From Allium sativum (lineage: Eukaryota; Streptophyta; Magnoliopsida; Asparagales; Amaryllidaceae), in contig CM060910.1 in the NCBI GenBank assembly GCA_030737875.1, positions 614,929,303 through 614,993,302 on the forward strand: a stretch of 64,000 nt of DNA, written 5' to 3'. Below, piece after piece: positions 12,108 to 22,000 of the stretch; positions within the stretch are counted from its first letter, which is position 1; every line of letters begins with the position of its first letter. A program made the translations under genes and the position numbers. The notes under the pieces were generated by a model. The model saw only the letters and a list, made by a program, of their open reading frames with translations, searched no databases and was not told the DNA's origin.

Positions 12108-12375
12108 GACCTCGGATTTCGACGAAACCAATTTTGTTGGGTCCGTGATGTAAAGTTATTGCTAGGTTTCAAATTTCATAATTTTTCGAATCAGTATGTG
12201 GGCGTGGCAAAGGAAAACGCGTTTGACCAGTTTCAGTTGATTTTAATCGACTGGAAATTGGCCATTTTTCCAACGGTCTCAGAATTCGACGAAACTAGTT
12301 TTGTTAGGACCGTATCGTCAATACGAAGCTAGAAAATATTTTTCGAGAATTTTTAGAGTTAGTATGTAACCCCAG
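12108..12375 (+). repeat. Duplicated U3 module, element C
   Basis: Two diverged direct copies (about 12108-12215 and 12266-12375). Each runs ACG(A/G)(C/T)CTC, ATTCGACGAAAC, TTTTGTT(G/A)GG(T/A)CCG, GCTAG, AATTTTT and AGT(A/T)AGTATGT-like blocks in the same order. Similar double modules occur upstream of the promoter in A, B, D and F. The position suggests enhancer-like U3 repeats. Confidence 0.65.
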
Positions 12376-12470
12376 TAATTTAAAATGTACGCTTAAAATT
12401 CAATATAATGATTTAAATGCAAATTTAACGGAAACTGATTGTAACAGCCGAATCAGCTTGCGTGGTATAT

Positions 12471-12490
12471 CCCATTGTGTTCGGAATGGG
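12471..12490 (+). promoter_or_regulatory. CCCATT/AATGGG dyad in U3, element C
   Basis: CCCATT and AATGGG are separated by 8 bp and followed by GGGTA...GCTAGGGGCGA. The dyad is kept in A (351-370), B (10452-10471), D (36004-36023) and C's other LTR (19829-19848), about 100-120 bp upstream of the TATA box in A and C and farther upstream in B. Candidate protein-binding site or RNA-independent DNA element. Confidence 0.5.
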
Positions 12491-12595
12491 GGTAAAACGC
12501 TAGGGGCGACAGTCGGTGGGTTCGATTCTGAGTTCAAATGAAAAGTCAACAATTAGGGTTTGGAAAAATATAAAATAATAAAATAAATAATTAAA

Positions 12596-12602
12596 TATAA
12601 AA
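12596..12602 (+). promoter_or_regulatory. TATA box, element C 5' LTR
   Basis: TATAAAA is followed by GGCCCCAC and then a long pyrimidine tract (CTTCCTTTTCTCTCTCCC), a typical plant TATA and Y-patch start context. The identical motif is at 19954-19960 in the 3' LTR. Confidence 0.7.
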
Positions 12603-12625
12603 GGCCCCACTTCCTTTTCTCTCTC

Positions 12626-13078
12626 CCTCACTTCCTTCTTCACCGTCAACCTCTAGGAAAAAAAACGCCAGAGCTCGAGCCCGTCGCCGCCTCCCTCCCC
12701 GCCATCTCGTCGTCAGGCCACCGCCCCACCACCAACTCCCGCCTCCCTCCAGCCTTGCCCTCCCCCTCGAAACCCCAATCCATCGAACCCTAGACCCCCC
12801 CCCCCAAATCGAGAGGACCCGCCGCCTCTGCCTGGCCTCGGCGCCACCGCACGACGCCAACCCTCTCCACTCCGTCTCCTCCCCTTCTCCCTCCCCAAAT
12901 CCGTGGAGCAGCCCCCCCCCCAGACCACGGAAATCCACGCCGACCAGCCAATGGGGCCCCACCACTGCAAACCGTCGCTCCAATGCCCTGCCACCACCAG
13001 CACCGACCACCTCCAGTCGCGCAGCACACCACCAGCACCCCATCTCCAACAAAGACGCGTTTTTTGCCCACTAAAAAT
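12626..13078 (+). other. C-rich leader of element C (putative exon 1)
   Basis: About 450 bp of strongly C-rich sequence in otherwise AT-rich DNA, with C runs up to 10 nt, ending directly at GTAAGT (13079-13084). On the plus strand only short ORFs start here. The 3' LTR has an ATG (20265) that this copy lacks (GTG). Long antisense ORFs here reflect base composition. It could be a captured host 5' UTR or first exon, or a sequence shaped for transcription. Confidence 0.5.
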
Positions 13079-13084
13079 GTAAGT
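13079..13084 (+). other. Splice-donor-like site, element C 5' LTR
   Basis: AAAAT|GTAAGT at the sharp boundary between C-rich leader and AT-rich DNA matches the plant 5' splice consensus. The 3' LTR copy is at 20437-20442. A good acceptor-like TTTTGGTTTTGCAG|AT lies at 17713-17726 near the LTR end. Confidence 0.5.
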
Positions 13085-16000
13085 TTTATTTCCATTTTAC
13101 TTGTTTATTTGTTGATGCTAATTTAGACCCTTATGTATATAGGAGCGTTGTAAAAATCTTGTTTTAATATATGTATAGAAGAAAAAAAAATATAATTTTT
13201 ATATAGCATAGGTTAGAAAGGTTTGATTTTTATCTATGCCAAAGGTTCCATTTTTAATATACAAAATGTTTTATTTTCAAATTTAAAAGGGTTTGATTTT
13301 CATCTTTGAAAAGATAAGATTTTTCTTATGTATGATGCGAAGAAAAATAGATTTTTAGTCAAGTGAAAATTTGATTTTTGTGTTGTAAAAATATAATCTT
13401 TATTATATTTATATCATGTTAAAAATATAACCTTTATAATTTAAATAGCGTTGTAAAAATATAACATTTTCTCTAAAAATAGCGGTAGAAAATATAATCT
13501 TTGGTTTAAAAATAGCGAGGTTAAAAATGTGATTTTTAACATGTATCGTGTGAAACAGAGTGCGATGGACCAAGTGGAAGCACGACAAAGATGTTCTACA
13601 TAAGAAGAGTCACGATGAATGGATAGCTATATGTGAGAATTTCTCACCTTTCAAATTCTTTTTCTAGTTATATAAAAATATATACTAGGATGCAGACGGT
13701 GCTTAGCAGCACCCGACACAATCGTCCACAGACCATGGATTGTTTGTTTGATTGCAAAAATTAGTTAGATTATTTGATTGAAATTGAATTGTTTGGTGAA
13801 TTTGATTGATGTGTGAATGGCGTGGGCCTTCACTAGACCGGGGATAAGGCTAGGCCTTGTCCCGTTTCTAGTATCGTGCCGTTATGCCGCCGAAATTTTC
13901 TAAAATATGTTAGAAAAATAAAAATATCATTTTATTGAATAAATGAACCGAATAGAATATTCATAGTTTGAATAAAATAGCTTGATCGTTAAAAATATAA
14001 TTTTTAATGTGAATGTGAATAAATAAATATTCATTTACGAACAGGACGGTTTGTTTATGTACACCTATTTGAAGGACATTGATTGGGACGATAAATTTTA
14101 CACATCGCCCAACTGCACAAATAAAAATCTGTGTTTGATTGCTTGAAACCCCACACGGGTATTGGGATGATATTTGACGTACACTAATCCCGATTGTTTA
14201 GTAGTATGTCGATCGATTGATTAACAGGCTGTTATAAGCGTTGAATACTTTTATTTGATGCTTATATAGTGTAGAATGCACTTTGGATGATGGTTGATTA
14301 TTCATCGTTGTTATTGTATACCTATGTTGTAGAAAATCCATATAATTAACTTTATATGGTAATTGATTGGGCCTCATTCCAGTTTCGAAAAAGAAATATT
14401 TGAAATAGAAATATTTGAAATAGAATATTTGAAAATAGAAACATATGAAGCCGTGTTGGTTAGATTGACGCCATTTTGACGTGAATGATATTTGTATCGA
14501 TTTTATTCATTCTTCAATGAAAATTGAATAGATTTGAAATTGAATAGATTTGAAATTCGAACTATATTGAAGTGAATTGAAATTCGAATTAAACTAAATT
14601 GATTTGAAATTCGAAATACACTGAAATGATTTGAAATTCGAATAGAAATGAATTCAAATTGAAATTGAGTATAAATGAATTCGAATTGAAATTGAATTGA
14701 ATTGAAAACGAACTGAAATTGAATTAGAAATCAATTTGAATGGAAATCAATTTGAAATGAAATTAAAATGAATTTAATTTGATATATTCAATTTTGATTT
14801 GAAATTGAATATGAAGTTGAAACCGTTTTGAAAATGAATTTAAAACGATTTATAAAGCACGTTTTGAATTGAAATCGACGAAGTATATATTATATATATA
14901 ATATAATGGCCTGAATAGAACGCGCCGCGCCGCGGCAGTTCGTGAATTTCGACCATTTATTTCAAACGGACATTACGGGAGATCCGACCGTCGGATTCTC
15001 CTAAAACCGGAACCGTTGGGTTCGTATGAAAAAGTGCTTTCTAACGAATATTAGAAATTTGAAATCTAACGGTTGGATTTGGAATTATGTCCAAATCAAA
15101 TTTGAAAAAGGTCGCTATACGTGCAGTTCGATGGCCATTGGTGGAAATCGACTGCACGGGCCTTGATAAAATTATTAAAAATAGTAATAATTTGTGTAAA
15201 ATCATAAGAAATGATTTAGAAAGAATTGGGATGAAAAACTCCATATTTGAAAAGATAAAAATAGATTTTTATCGAAATAAACTAGTTTTGAACTAGAATT
15301 ATAATTCTATTTATTTTTAAGTAAATAAATTGAATTTGAAAAGGGTTTTAAAAATAACCAGAATTTCCAATGATTGCATTGGAATGGATTTGAATCGAAA
15401 TTGTCTTCGGAATATTTCGATGTTGGAATTCGTGATTATACAGATGTTGTTATGGAAATTTGAAAGATATATATTTATATTGTTATTTCCAATACGACAT
15501 TTGTTAGTCGTAGAATTTGATATTGAATATAAGCCGATATATTTTCTATTCAGAGCCTTGTATTGAATATCAAATGTGATTTGGGTTTGTTGTGAATGGT
15601 GTCTTCACTAACATTGTTCTTGAACCCAGTTGAGAAAAGATTAAATCTTTTTATTTAGATTTAATGAAGTGTACCAATTAAATAGTATTAAATTGGAATT
15701 GAATTGATATTGATTTTTGGGTTTATCGTGGACAGTGTTTTAAATAACACTTGTTCTTTAACCCGATAATTAATGTGACGTGATTTTGGGTTTATCGTGA
15801 ACTGTGTTTTAAATGACACTGATTCTTTAACCTAGTCACAGATTAAAACTAAGTGGTGTTTTAATGAATCTTTAAGTAGATTGAAAAGATCGAAAATGGA
15901 GTATCACCAGTTTTACTCTAGGCGATAGTTAAATCTTTAATTAGATTTGAACGTGAAATGGTAATTGAATTTACCGATAACACCGTGGTGTTAGATATGA

Positions 16001-17633
16001 AGTATTACCAGTTTTACTTCATGGGATGAATAGGTTAGGATTGGGAAATTAAAACCAATGATTACTTCGGTAAGATTCGCTAATCCCGACTAGTTGAATC
16101 GAAATTCAAAAGTAGATTAAAGGATAAATTTAAAGGATTTATCTTTGATAAAATTAATGAGAACCTTTCCCTATGAATGAGAAATTTAGAAACTAACTGT
16201 CGGTTAGCCAAGCAGAATGGTCTTCTGGATATTGATCTGATGTTGGTTTCGACCTTTGGGGTTAATATTTGGGGAATTATTCTCTTGATTAATTTACGGT
16301 TAGTGACTGATAAATTGGAATGAGGCGTATGTTGTGTTTGTGTAACACTTATTTAAAATATACGCGAGTTATTCGGAAAGACCGGGTTTATCCCATTCTG
16401 AATAACTGATACGACGATAAGTCGAAGATGAAGACGATGGTCGAAGACCGGAGGTCTTCACGTCGTTTGGATAATTACTGATGATCTTGATTGGGCTGTA
16501 CACCCAAGAAGATGGAAACAGTTGGTGATCGTCCAGACGTACTTGGAGATCGATGGATATGCGGGGTACTAGGTGCCTCCGGTTTCGTTCAGACCCAGAG
16601 CGAACTTGTATATGGATTGTGTGTCTGACATTGGATTTTAGTCCGTGTGATTGATCTCTATTAAATATATATCTGTTTGGCGGCAGAGAATTTATTCTCT
16701 TGCTTAATGCCCTTCTCTGAGACATACGAGCTCAGGGGTTATATATTGATGGATATCAAACGCATGGAGTGAATTGCCTGTGTGGCATGCCTAAGTGGCA
16801 ATTGATCGAGGCTTCTGTTGAAAAGCAAAGTCTGGTGGTGACGATCAAAGCACGGCCTGTGTGGCATAGCTTTGTGTAACGTTGATTCGCGAGCTTCACA
16901 CCCGGTATGAACCAAAAACGGGAGAGGACGTCAGGGAGGGCATGCGTTTCTTTCTAGCTAGAAGTGGCGTCAGTGGTTTTACTCGCCCTGACGAGTTTGA
17001 CTTATGTGGTTGTTGCTGTTGCGAGGCGCCTCGGTTATATCGGTTTCGGCCGATGCATTCTGGTCGGCAGACGGACCAGACTTACACCCCATAGGGTGGG
17101 GAGACGTAGTGTTCAGGCATAATAATCCACATCGGTGGACCGGCCCTGAGGATCCAAGGGGCAGTTGCGGCTGTTCCTGAGACACGGGCTAGAGCGTCTC
17201 GAATCGGTTGAGGACTATCTTTTGCCTCGGTTCATAGGTGGAAATCCAACTTCCAAATACGTGATATTTGCGGTTTTATTTGTAGAGCCTAGTATGGCGA
17301 CATAGTGGGATGGGGCACTTATGCCGTCTATGATTGATACTTATGATTTGAAGTTGTTTTATACACTATGCACTTATAATAGTATCAAACGATTTGTTTT
17401 AAACGTATCAAGCATTCTTTGGCTGTTATAAGGGAAAACCCTATCCTCGGCTGCGTTGCATTGTGTGATGGGACCTGGGTCTTATAACAGCTTCATTTTT
17501 CTTTATTTAGCATTGCGCTGTTTGTTTTATGCACTGGTATTCTTGGGAGGAAACCCGTTCCGTGTTATACGGCGTGGTCCCTTGATTTACCTAACTTTAA
17601 AATAAAGATTAATAACTGCTTTAGTTCTCACAC

Positions 17634-17682
17634 CAGTCACATGACTGACCTGGAGTTTATTGTTTTAACCTAAACTCTGGGT
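17634..17682 (+). other. Paired hairpins near LTR end (element C 5' LTR)
   Basis: The first hairpin is CAGTCA/TGACTG (17634-17647). The second has arms ACCUGGAGUUUA and UAAACUCUGGGU (17648-17682), 12 pairs with two G-U wobbles around a TTGTTTTAACC-like loop. The 3' LTR copy is at 25003-25051. Homologues with compensatory changes occur in A, B, D and F. Confidence 0.65.
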
Positions 17683-18013
17683 GCCCTTATTTTCGACACG
17701 GGCAGCTAGTAGTTTTGGTTTTGCAGATTTATATTCACAGGATCCTGGTTTACAGCTGGAATGATATCCGGAAAGCTTTGTATCTGTATATCTCTTCTAG
17801 TTGTGTATTGTATTATTTTCCGCTGCGATGTGTTTGAATGTAATTTAAATCTCTGATATTTCTATGTTATATTCATTTATACTCTGTATATTCTTGTAAT
17901 CTGATGCATTGTTGTAATATACAATGAAATGTTCTTCTATATGTGTTATGTTGTGGCTTGTTCTCGAACTATCCATCGCTTTCCTTTACGGGGAAGTTAC
18001 GGGTTTTCACAGT

Positions 18014-18025
18014 TGGTATCAGAGC
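18014..18025 (+). other. Primer-binding site, element C
   Basis: TGGTATCAGAGC lies two bases after the LTR's terminal CA. This is the classic plant initiator-Met tRNA primer site. It fixes element orientation and the LTR boundary. Confidence 0.95.
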
Positions 18026-18350
18026 TTTGGTTTGCAAAGCTAGAGAACAAGACACATTAGAACTGTACGAAAGAATTCATCAGATATTGGATTAGTAATA
18101 TCCAATGGGAATGACTCGTTAGAGATGGGATCAGTAGTATCCTAGAACGAGTGTGAAGAGTATATTTTTCAAATGAAAACAATTTTGTTTCAAGAAAATT
18201 TAAATCAATTATTCGTATTTGATTATTTATTCTATATTGATTAGGACAGTCCAGTATATAAAGAATTTGCATATACGCCTTGCAAACGTATATTCAAAGT
18301 TTTGATATACTGGATAGATATAGAATCACACTCTAGTCGCCCGGAGATGA

Positions 18351-18379
18351 TTCTGATGATAGTTCGAACATCATCAGAA
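18351..18379 (+). other. Inverted repeat in internal region, element C
   Basis: TTCTGATGAT and ATCATCAGAA form a perfect 10-bp stem with a 9-nt loop. F has CTGATGATG/CATCATCAG at the corresponding place (56673-56697). D has a weaker version (37471-37501). Candidate RNA hairpin a few hundred nucleotides after the primer site. Confidence 0.6.
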
Positions 18380-18658
18380 TTGGTATTCGTGTTTCGAAGG
18401 TGTGATATCTATATATTTCCTATTGACTGGTGTGAGAACCAAAATTAGATTGGACCTATTGTTGTGAATTGGCATCAAAAACATGATTTTTGTATATGTA
18501 TCAAAATTATGAATTTGAAACTCTAATTCACTAATTGATTGATGTTTGTGTTGTTTGTTTATTTGATTGATAATTTTGAACCAGTATGCCTAATTGAACC
18601 AAATTTTGAACTGTATTGAAAATTGGTCGCATTTGCTTGCATATACATATTCTTACAT

Positions 18659-18910
18659 TGAACAAGTCAGAGCGAGGAGGCTAGAGCCAGAGAATAAAAT
18701 TTGTTTGCCCGACAAATAGGTACATGTTTACTACATAATTTACTGTTTTGTTTGGGTGATGATGATTTTATGAGCCTATTGGCTAGACGCTTGGCTTTTT
18801 CTTTTTCTTTTTGAGATCTGAAGGACCGGGGAAGCTATTTGAAATTCCCCGATGCTCCCGGTGCAGGGGAGGTTATGGCGAAATTTTTCGAAAATTTAGG
18901 GTGTTAGCCA
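18659..18910 (+). ncRNA. Conserved internal domain, element C
   Basis: About 250 nt shared with B, D and F. Blocks in order: GAGGAGGCTAGAG, TTGCCCGACAAATAGGTACA, TACTGTTTTGTTTGGGTGA, TTTTATGAGCC, CGCTTGGCTTTTTC, GCTATTTGAAATTCCC, GGAGGTTATGGCGAAA and GGTGTTAG. Foldable parts include AGCC/GGCT (18773-18784) and CGGGGAA/TTCCCCG (18827-18851). It lies between the primer site and polypurine tract, where packaging or dimerisation signals could act. No known RNA family recognised. Confidence 0.65.
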
Positions 18911-19011
18911 AATTTTTGAAATTTTAGGAAATTCTCAGAAACTGAAAAGTTGGAGAATGGAAGCCAGATCGAACGTAGAGTTGATTAATCAAACCACTTT
19001 CGACTTTGTTC

Positions 19012-19029
19012 CTTTTCGGGGACGAAAAG
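19012..19029 (+). other. Pre-polypurine-tract hairpin, element C
   Basis: CTTTTCG-GGGA-CGAAAAG, a 7-bp stem with a 4-nt purine loop. Homologues: A 26290-26307 (same arms, AGGA loop), D 36823-36840, F 59247-59264 (AATTTCG/CGAAATT), E 50564-50579. Arm changes are paired between C and F. Confidence 0.6.
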
Positions 19030-19033
19030 TTTT

Positions 19034-19046
19034 AAGTGGGGGAGAT
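19034..19046 (+). other. Polypurine tract, element C
   Basis: AAGTGGGGGAGAT ends directly at the TG of the 3' LTR, as expected for the plus-strand primer. Confidence 0.9.
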
Positions 19047-22000
19047 TGTAACAACCCGTAAAATGCGAGCCAGTTGAAATTTTTATTTTGGCAATTTTAG
19101 CGAATTTTGATTATTTAAAATGAATTATTTTAAATAATATCGACGAGAAATTTATTTTGAATATATTTAGAACGTATATATTATATACGTCGTCATTAGA
19201 AAATAAATATTTATATATAATTATAAATAGAATTGAAAATGGCGCGGTAGTTCGATAATTCGATTTCAAACTTCAATTGAATGTACCAGGTGCAAAACAA
19301 TCCGGATTTTAGTGAAACCAAAAACATTAGGATCAAATTGATGATATCTTTCCAACGAATCCGAATAATCGAAATTTCATAGCGGGGATCAAAAGATATG
19401 TCCAGATGAAAATTCTGAATAGTCGCTATGGAATTCAGGCCCTTAAAAATGGACATTTTGCAAACGACCTCGGATTTCGATGAAACCAGTTTTGTTGGGT
19501 CCGTGATGTAAAGTTATTGCTAGGTTTCAAATTTCATAATTTTTCGAATCAGTATGTGGGCGTGGCAAAGGAAAACGCGTTTGACCAGTTTCAGTTGATT
19601 TTAATCGACTGGAAATTGGCCATTTTTCCAACGGTCTCAGAATTCGACAAAACTAGTTTTGTTAGGACCGTATCGTCAATACGAAGCTAGAAAATATTTT
19701 TCGAAAATTTTTAGAGTTAGTATGTAACCCCAGTAATTTAAAATGTACGTTTAAAATTCAATATAATGATTTAAATGCAAATTTAACGGAAACTGGTTGT
19801 AACAGCCGAATCAGCTTGCGTGGCATATCCCATTGTGTTCAGAATGGGGGTAAAACGCTAGGGGCGACAGTCGGTGGGTTCGATTCTGAGTTCAAATGAC
19901 AAGTCAACAATTAGGGTTTGGAAAAATATAAAATAATAAAATAAATAATTAAATATAAAAGGCCCCACTTCCTTTTCTCTCTCCCTCACTTCCTTCTTCA
20001 CCGTCAGCCTCTAGGAAAAAAAAACGGCAGAGCTCGAGCCCGTCGCCGCCTCCCTCCCCGCCATCTCGTCGTCAGGCCACCGCCCCTCCACCAACTCCCG
20101 CCTCCCTCCAGCCTTGCCCTCCCCCTCGAAACCCCAATCCATCGAACCCTAGACCCCACCCCCCAAATCGAGCGGACCCGCCGCCTCTGCCTGGCCCCGG
20201 CGCTATCGCACGACGCCAACCCTCTCCACTCCGTCTCCTCCCCTTCTCCCTCCCCAAATCCATGGAGCAGCCCCCCCCCAGACCACGGAAATCCGCGCCG
20301 ACCAGCCAATGGGGCCCCACCACTGCAAACCGTCGCTCCAACGCCCTCCCACCACCAGCACCGACCACCTCCAGTCGCGCAGCACACCACCAGCACCCCA
20401 TATCCAACAAAGACGCGTTTTTTCCCCACTAAAAATGTAAGTTTTATTTCCATTTTACTTGTTTATTTGTTGATGCTAATTTAGACCCTTATGTATATAG
20501 GAGCGATGTAAAAATCTTGTTTTAATATATGTATAGAAGAAAAAAAATATAATTTTTATATAGCATAGGATAGAAAGGTTTGATTTTTATCTATGCCAAA
20601 TGTTCGATTTTTAATATACAAAATGTTTTATTTTCAAATTTAAAAGGGTTTGATTTTCATCTTTGAAAAGATAAGATTTTTCTTATGTATGATGCGAAGA
20701 AAAATAGATTTTTAGTCAAGTGAAAATTTGATTTTTGTGTTGTAAAAATATAATCTTTATTATATTTATATCATGTTAAAAATATAACCTTTATAATTTA
20801 AATAGCGTTGTAAAAATATAACATTTTCTCTAAAAATAGCGGTAGAAAATATAATCTTTGGTTTAAAAATAGCGAGGTTAAAAATGTGATTTTTAACATG
20901 TATCGTGTGAAACAGAGTGCGATGGACCAAGTGGAAGCACGACAAAGATGTTCTACATAAGAAGAGTCACGATGATTGGATAGCTATATGTGAGAATTTC
21001 TCACCTTTCAAATTCTTTTTCTAGTTATATAAAAATATATACTAGGATGCAGACGGTGCTTAGCAGCACCCGACACAATCGTCCGCAGACCATGGACTTG
21101 TTTGTTTGATTGCAAAAATTAGTTAGATTATTTGATTGAAATTGAATTGTTTGGTGAATTTGATTGATGTGTGAATGGCGTGGGCCTTCACTAGACCGGG
21201 GATAAGGCTAGGCCTTGTCCCGTTACTAGTATCGTGCCGTTATGCCGCCGAAATTTTCTAAAATATGTTAGAAAAATAAAAATATCATTTTATTGAATAA
21301 ATGAACCGAATTGAATATTCATAGTTTGAATAAAATAGCTTGATCGTAAAAAATATATTTTTTAACGTGAATGTGAATAAATAAATATTCATTTACGAAC
21401 CGGACGGTTTATTTATGTACACCTATTTGAAGGACATTGATTGGGACGATAAATTTTACACATCGCCCAACTGCACAAATAAAAATCTGTGTTTGATTGC
21501 TTGAAACCCCACACGGGTATTGGGATGATATTTGACGTACACTAATCCCGATTGTTTAGTAGTATGTCGATCGATTGATTGACAGGCTGTTATAAGCGTT
21601 GAATACTTATATTTGATGCTTATACAGTGTAGAATGCACTTTGGATGATGGTTGATTATTCATCGTTGTTATTGTATACCTGTGTTGTAGAAAATCCATA
21701 TAATTAACTTTATATGGTAATTGATTGGGCCTCATTCCAGTTTCGAAAAAGAAATATTTGAAATAGAAATATTTGAAATAGAAATATTTGAAATAGAAAT
21801 ATTTGAAATAGAATATTTGAAAATAGAAACATATGAAGCCGTGTTGGTTAGATTGACGCCATTTTGACGTGAACGATATTTGTATCGATTTTATTCATTC
21901 TTCAATGAAAATTGAATAGATTTGAAATTGGATAGATTTGAAATTCGAACTATATTGAAGTGAATTGAAATTCGAATTAAACTAAATTGATTTGAAATTC

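Larger units (their letters stand above)
11688..18011 (+). repeat. Element C 5' LTR (6,324 bp)
   Basis: Begins TGTAACAACCCG and ends GGTTTTCACA. In order: repeated U3 modules, dyad, TATA box, C-rich leader, GTAAGT donor, AT-rich repeats, a GTGAG/CTCAC hairpin (13633-13647), a TTGAAATTCGAATT-like degenerate repeat (about 14520-14830), the CCGTCGG module (14975-15130), a long AT-rich stretch with recurring GGGTTTATCGTGAAC-like pieces (15580-15840), and the conserved hairpins before the end. No gene seen. Confidence 0.92.
18012..19046 (+). other. Element C internal region (1,035 bp, non-coding)
   Basis: Contains the primer-binding site, a stretch shared with A and D (ACTCGTTAGAGATGGGATCA at 18113-18132), a perfect 10-bp inverted repeat (18351-18379), the conserved domain (18659-18910), a pre-tract hairpin (19012-19029) and the polypurine tract. 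No ORF over about 70 codons is present, so no gag remnant can be claimed. Confidence 0.9.

Noticed and set aside
12591..13052. A 153-codon minus-strand ORF and overlapping ORFs of 101-104 codons rich in G, R and W.
   Set aside because: They are antisense to the C-rich leader of element C, have low-complexity composition, change frame between the two LTR copies, and fit base composition alone.
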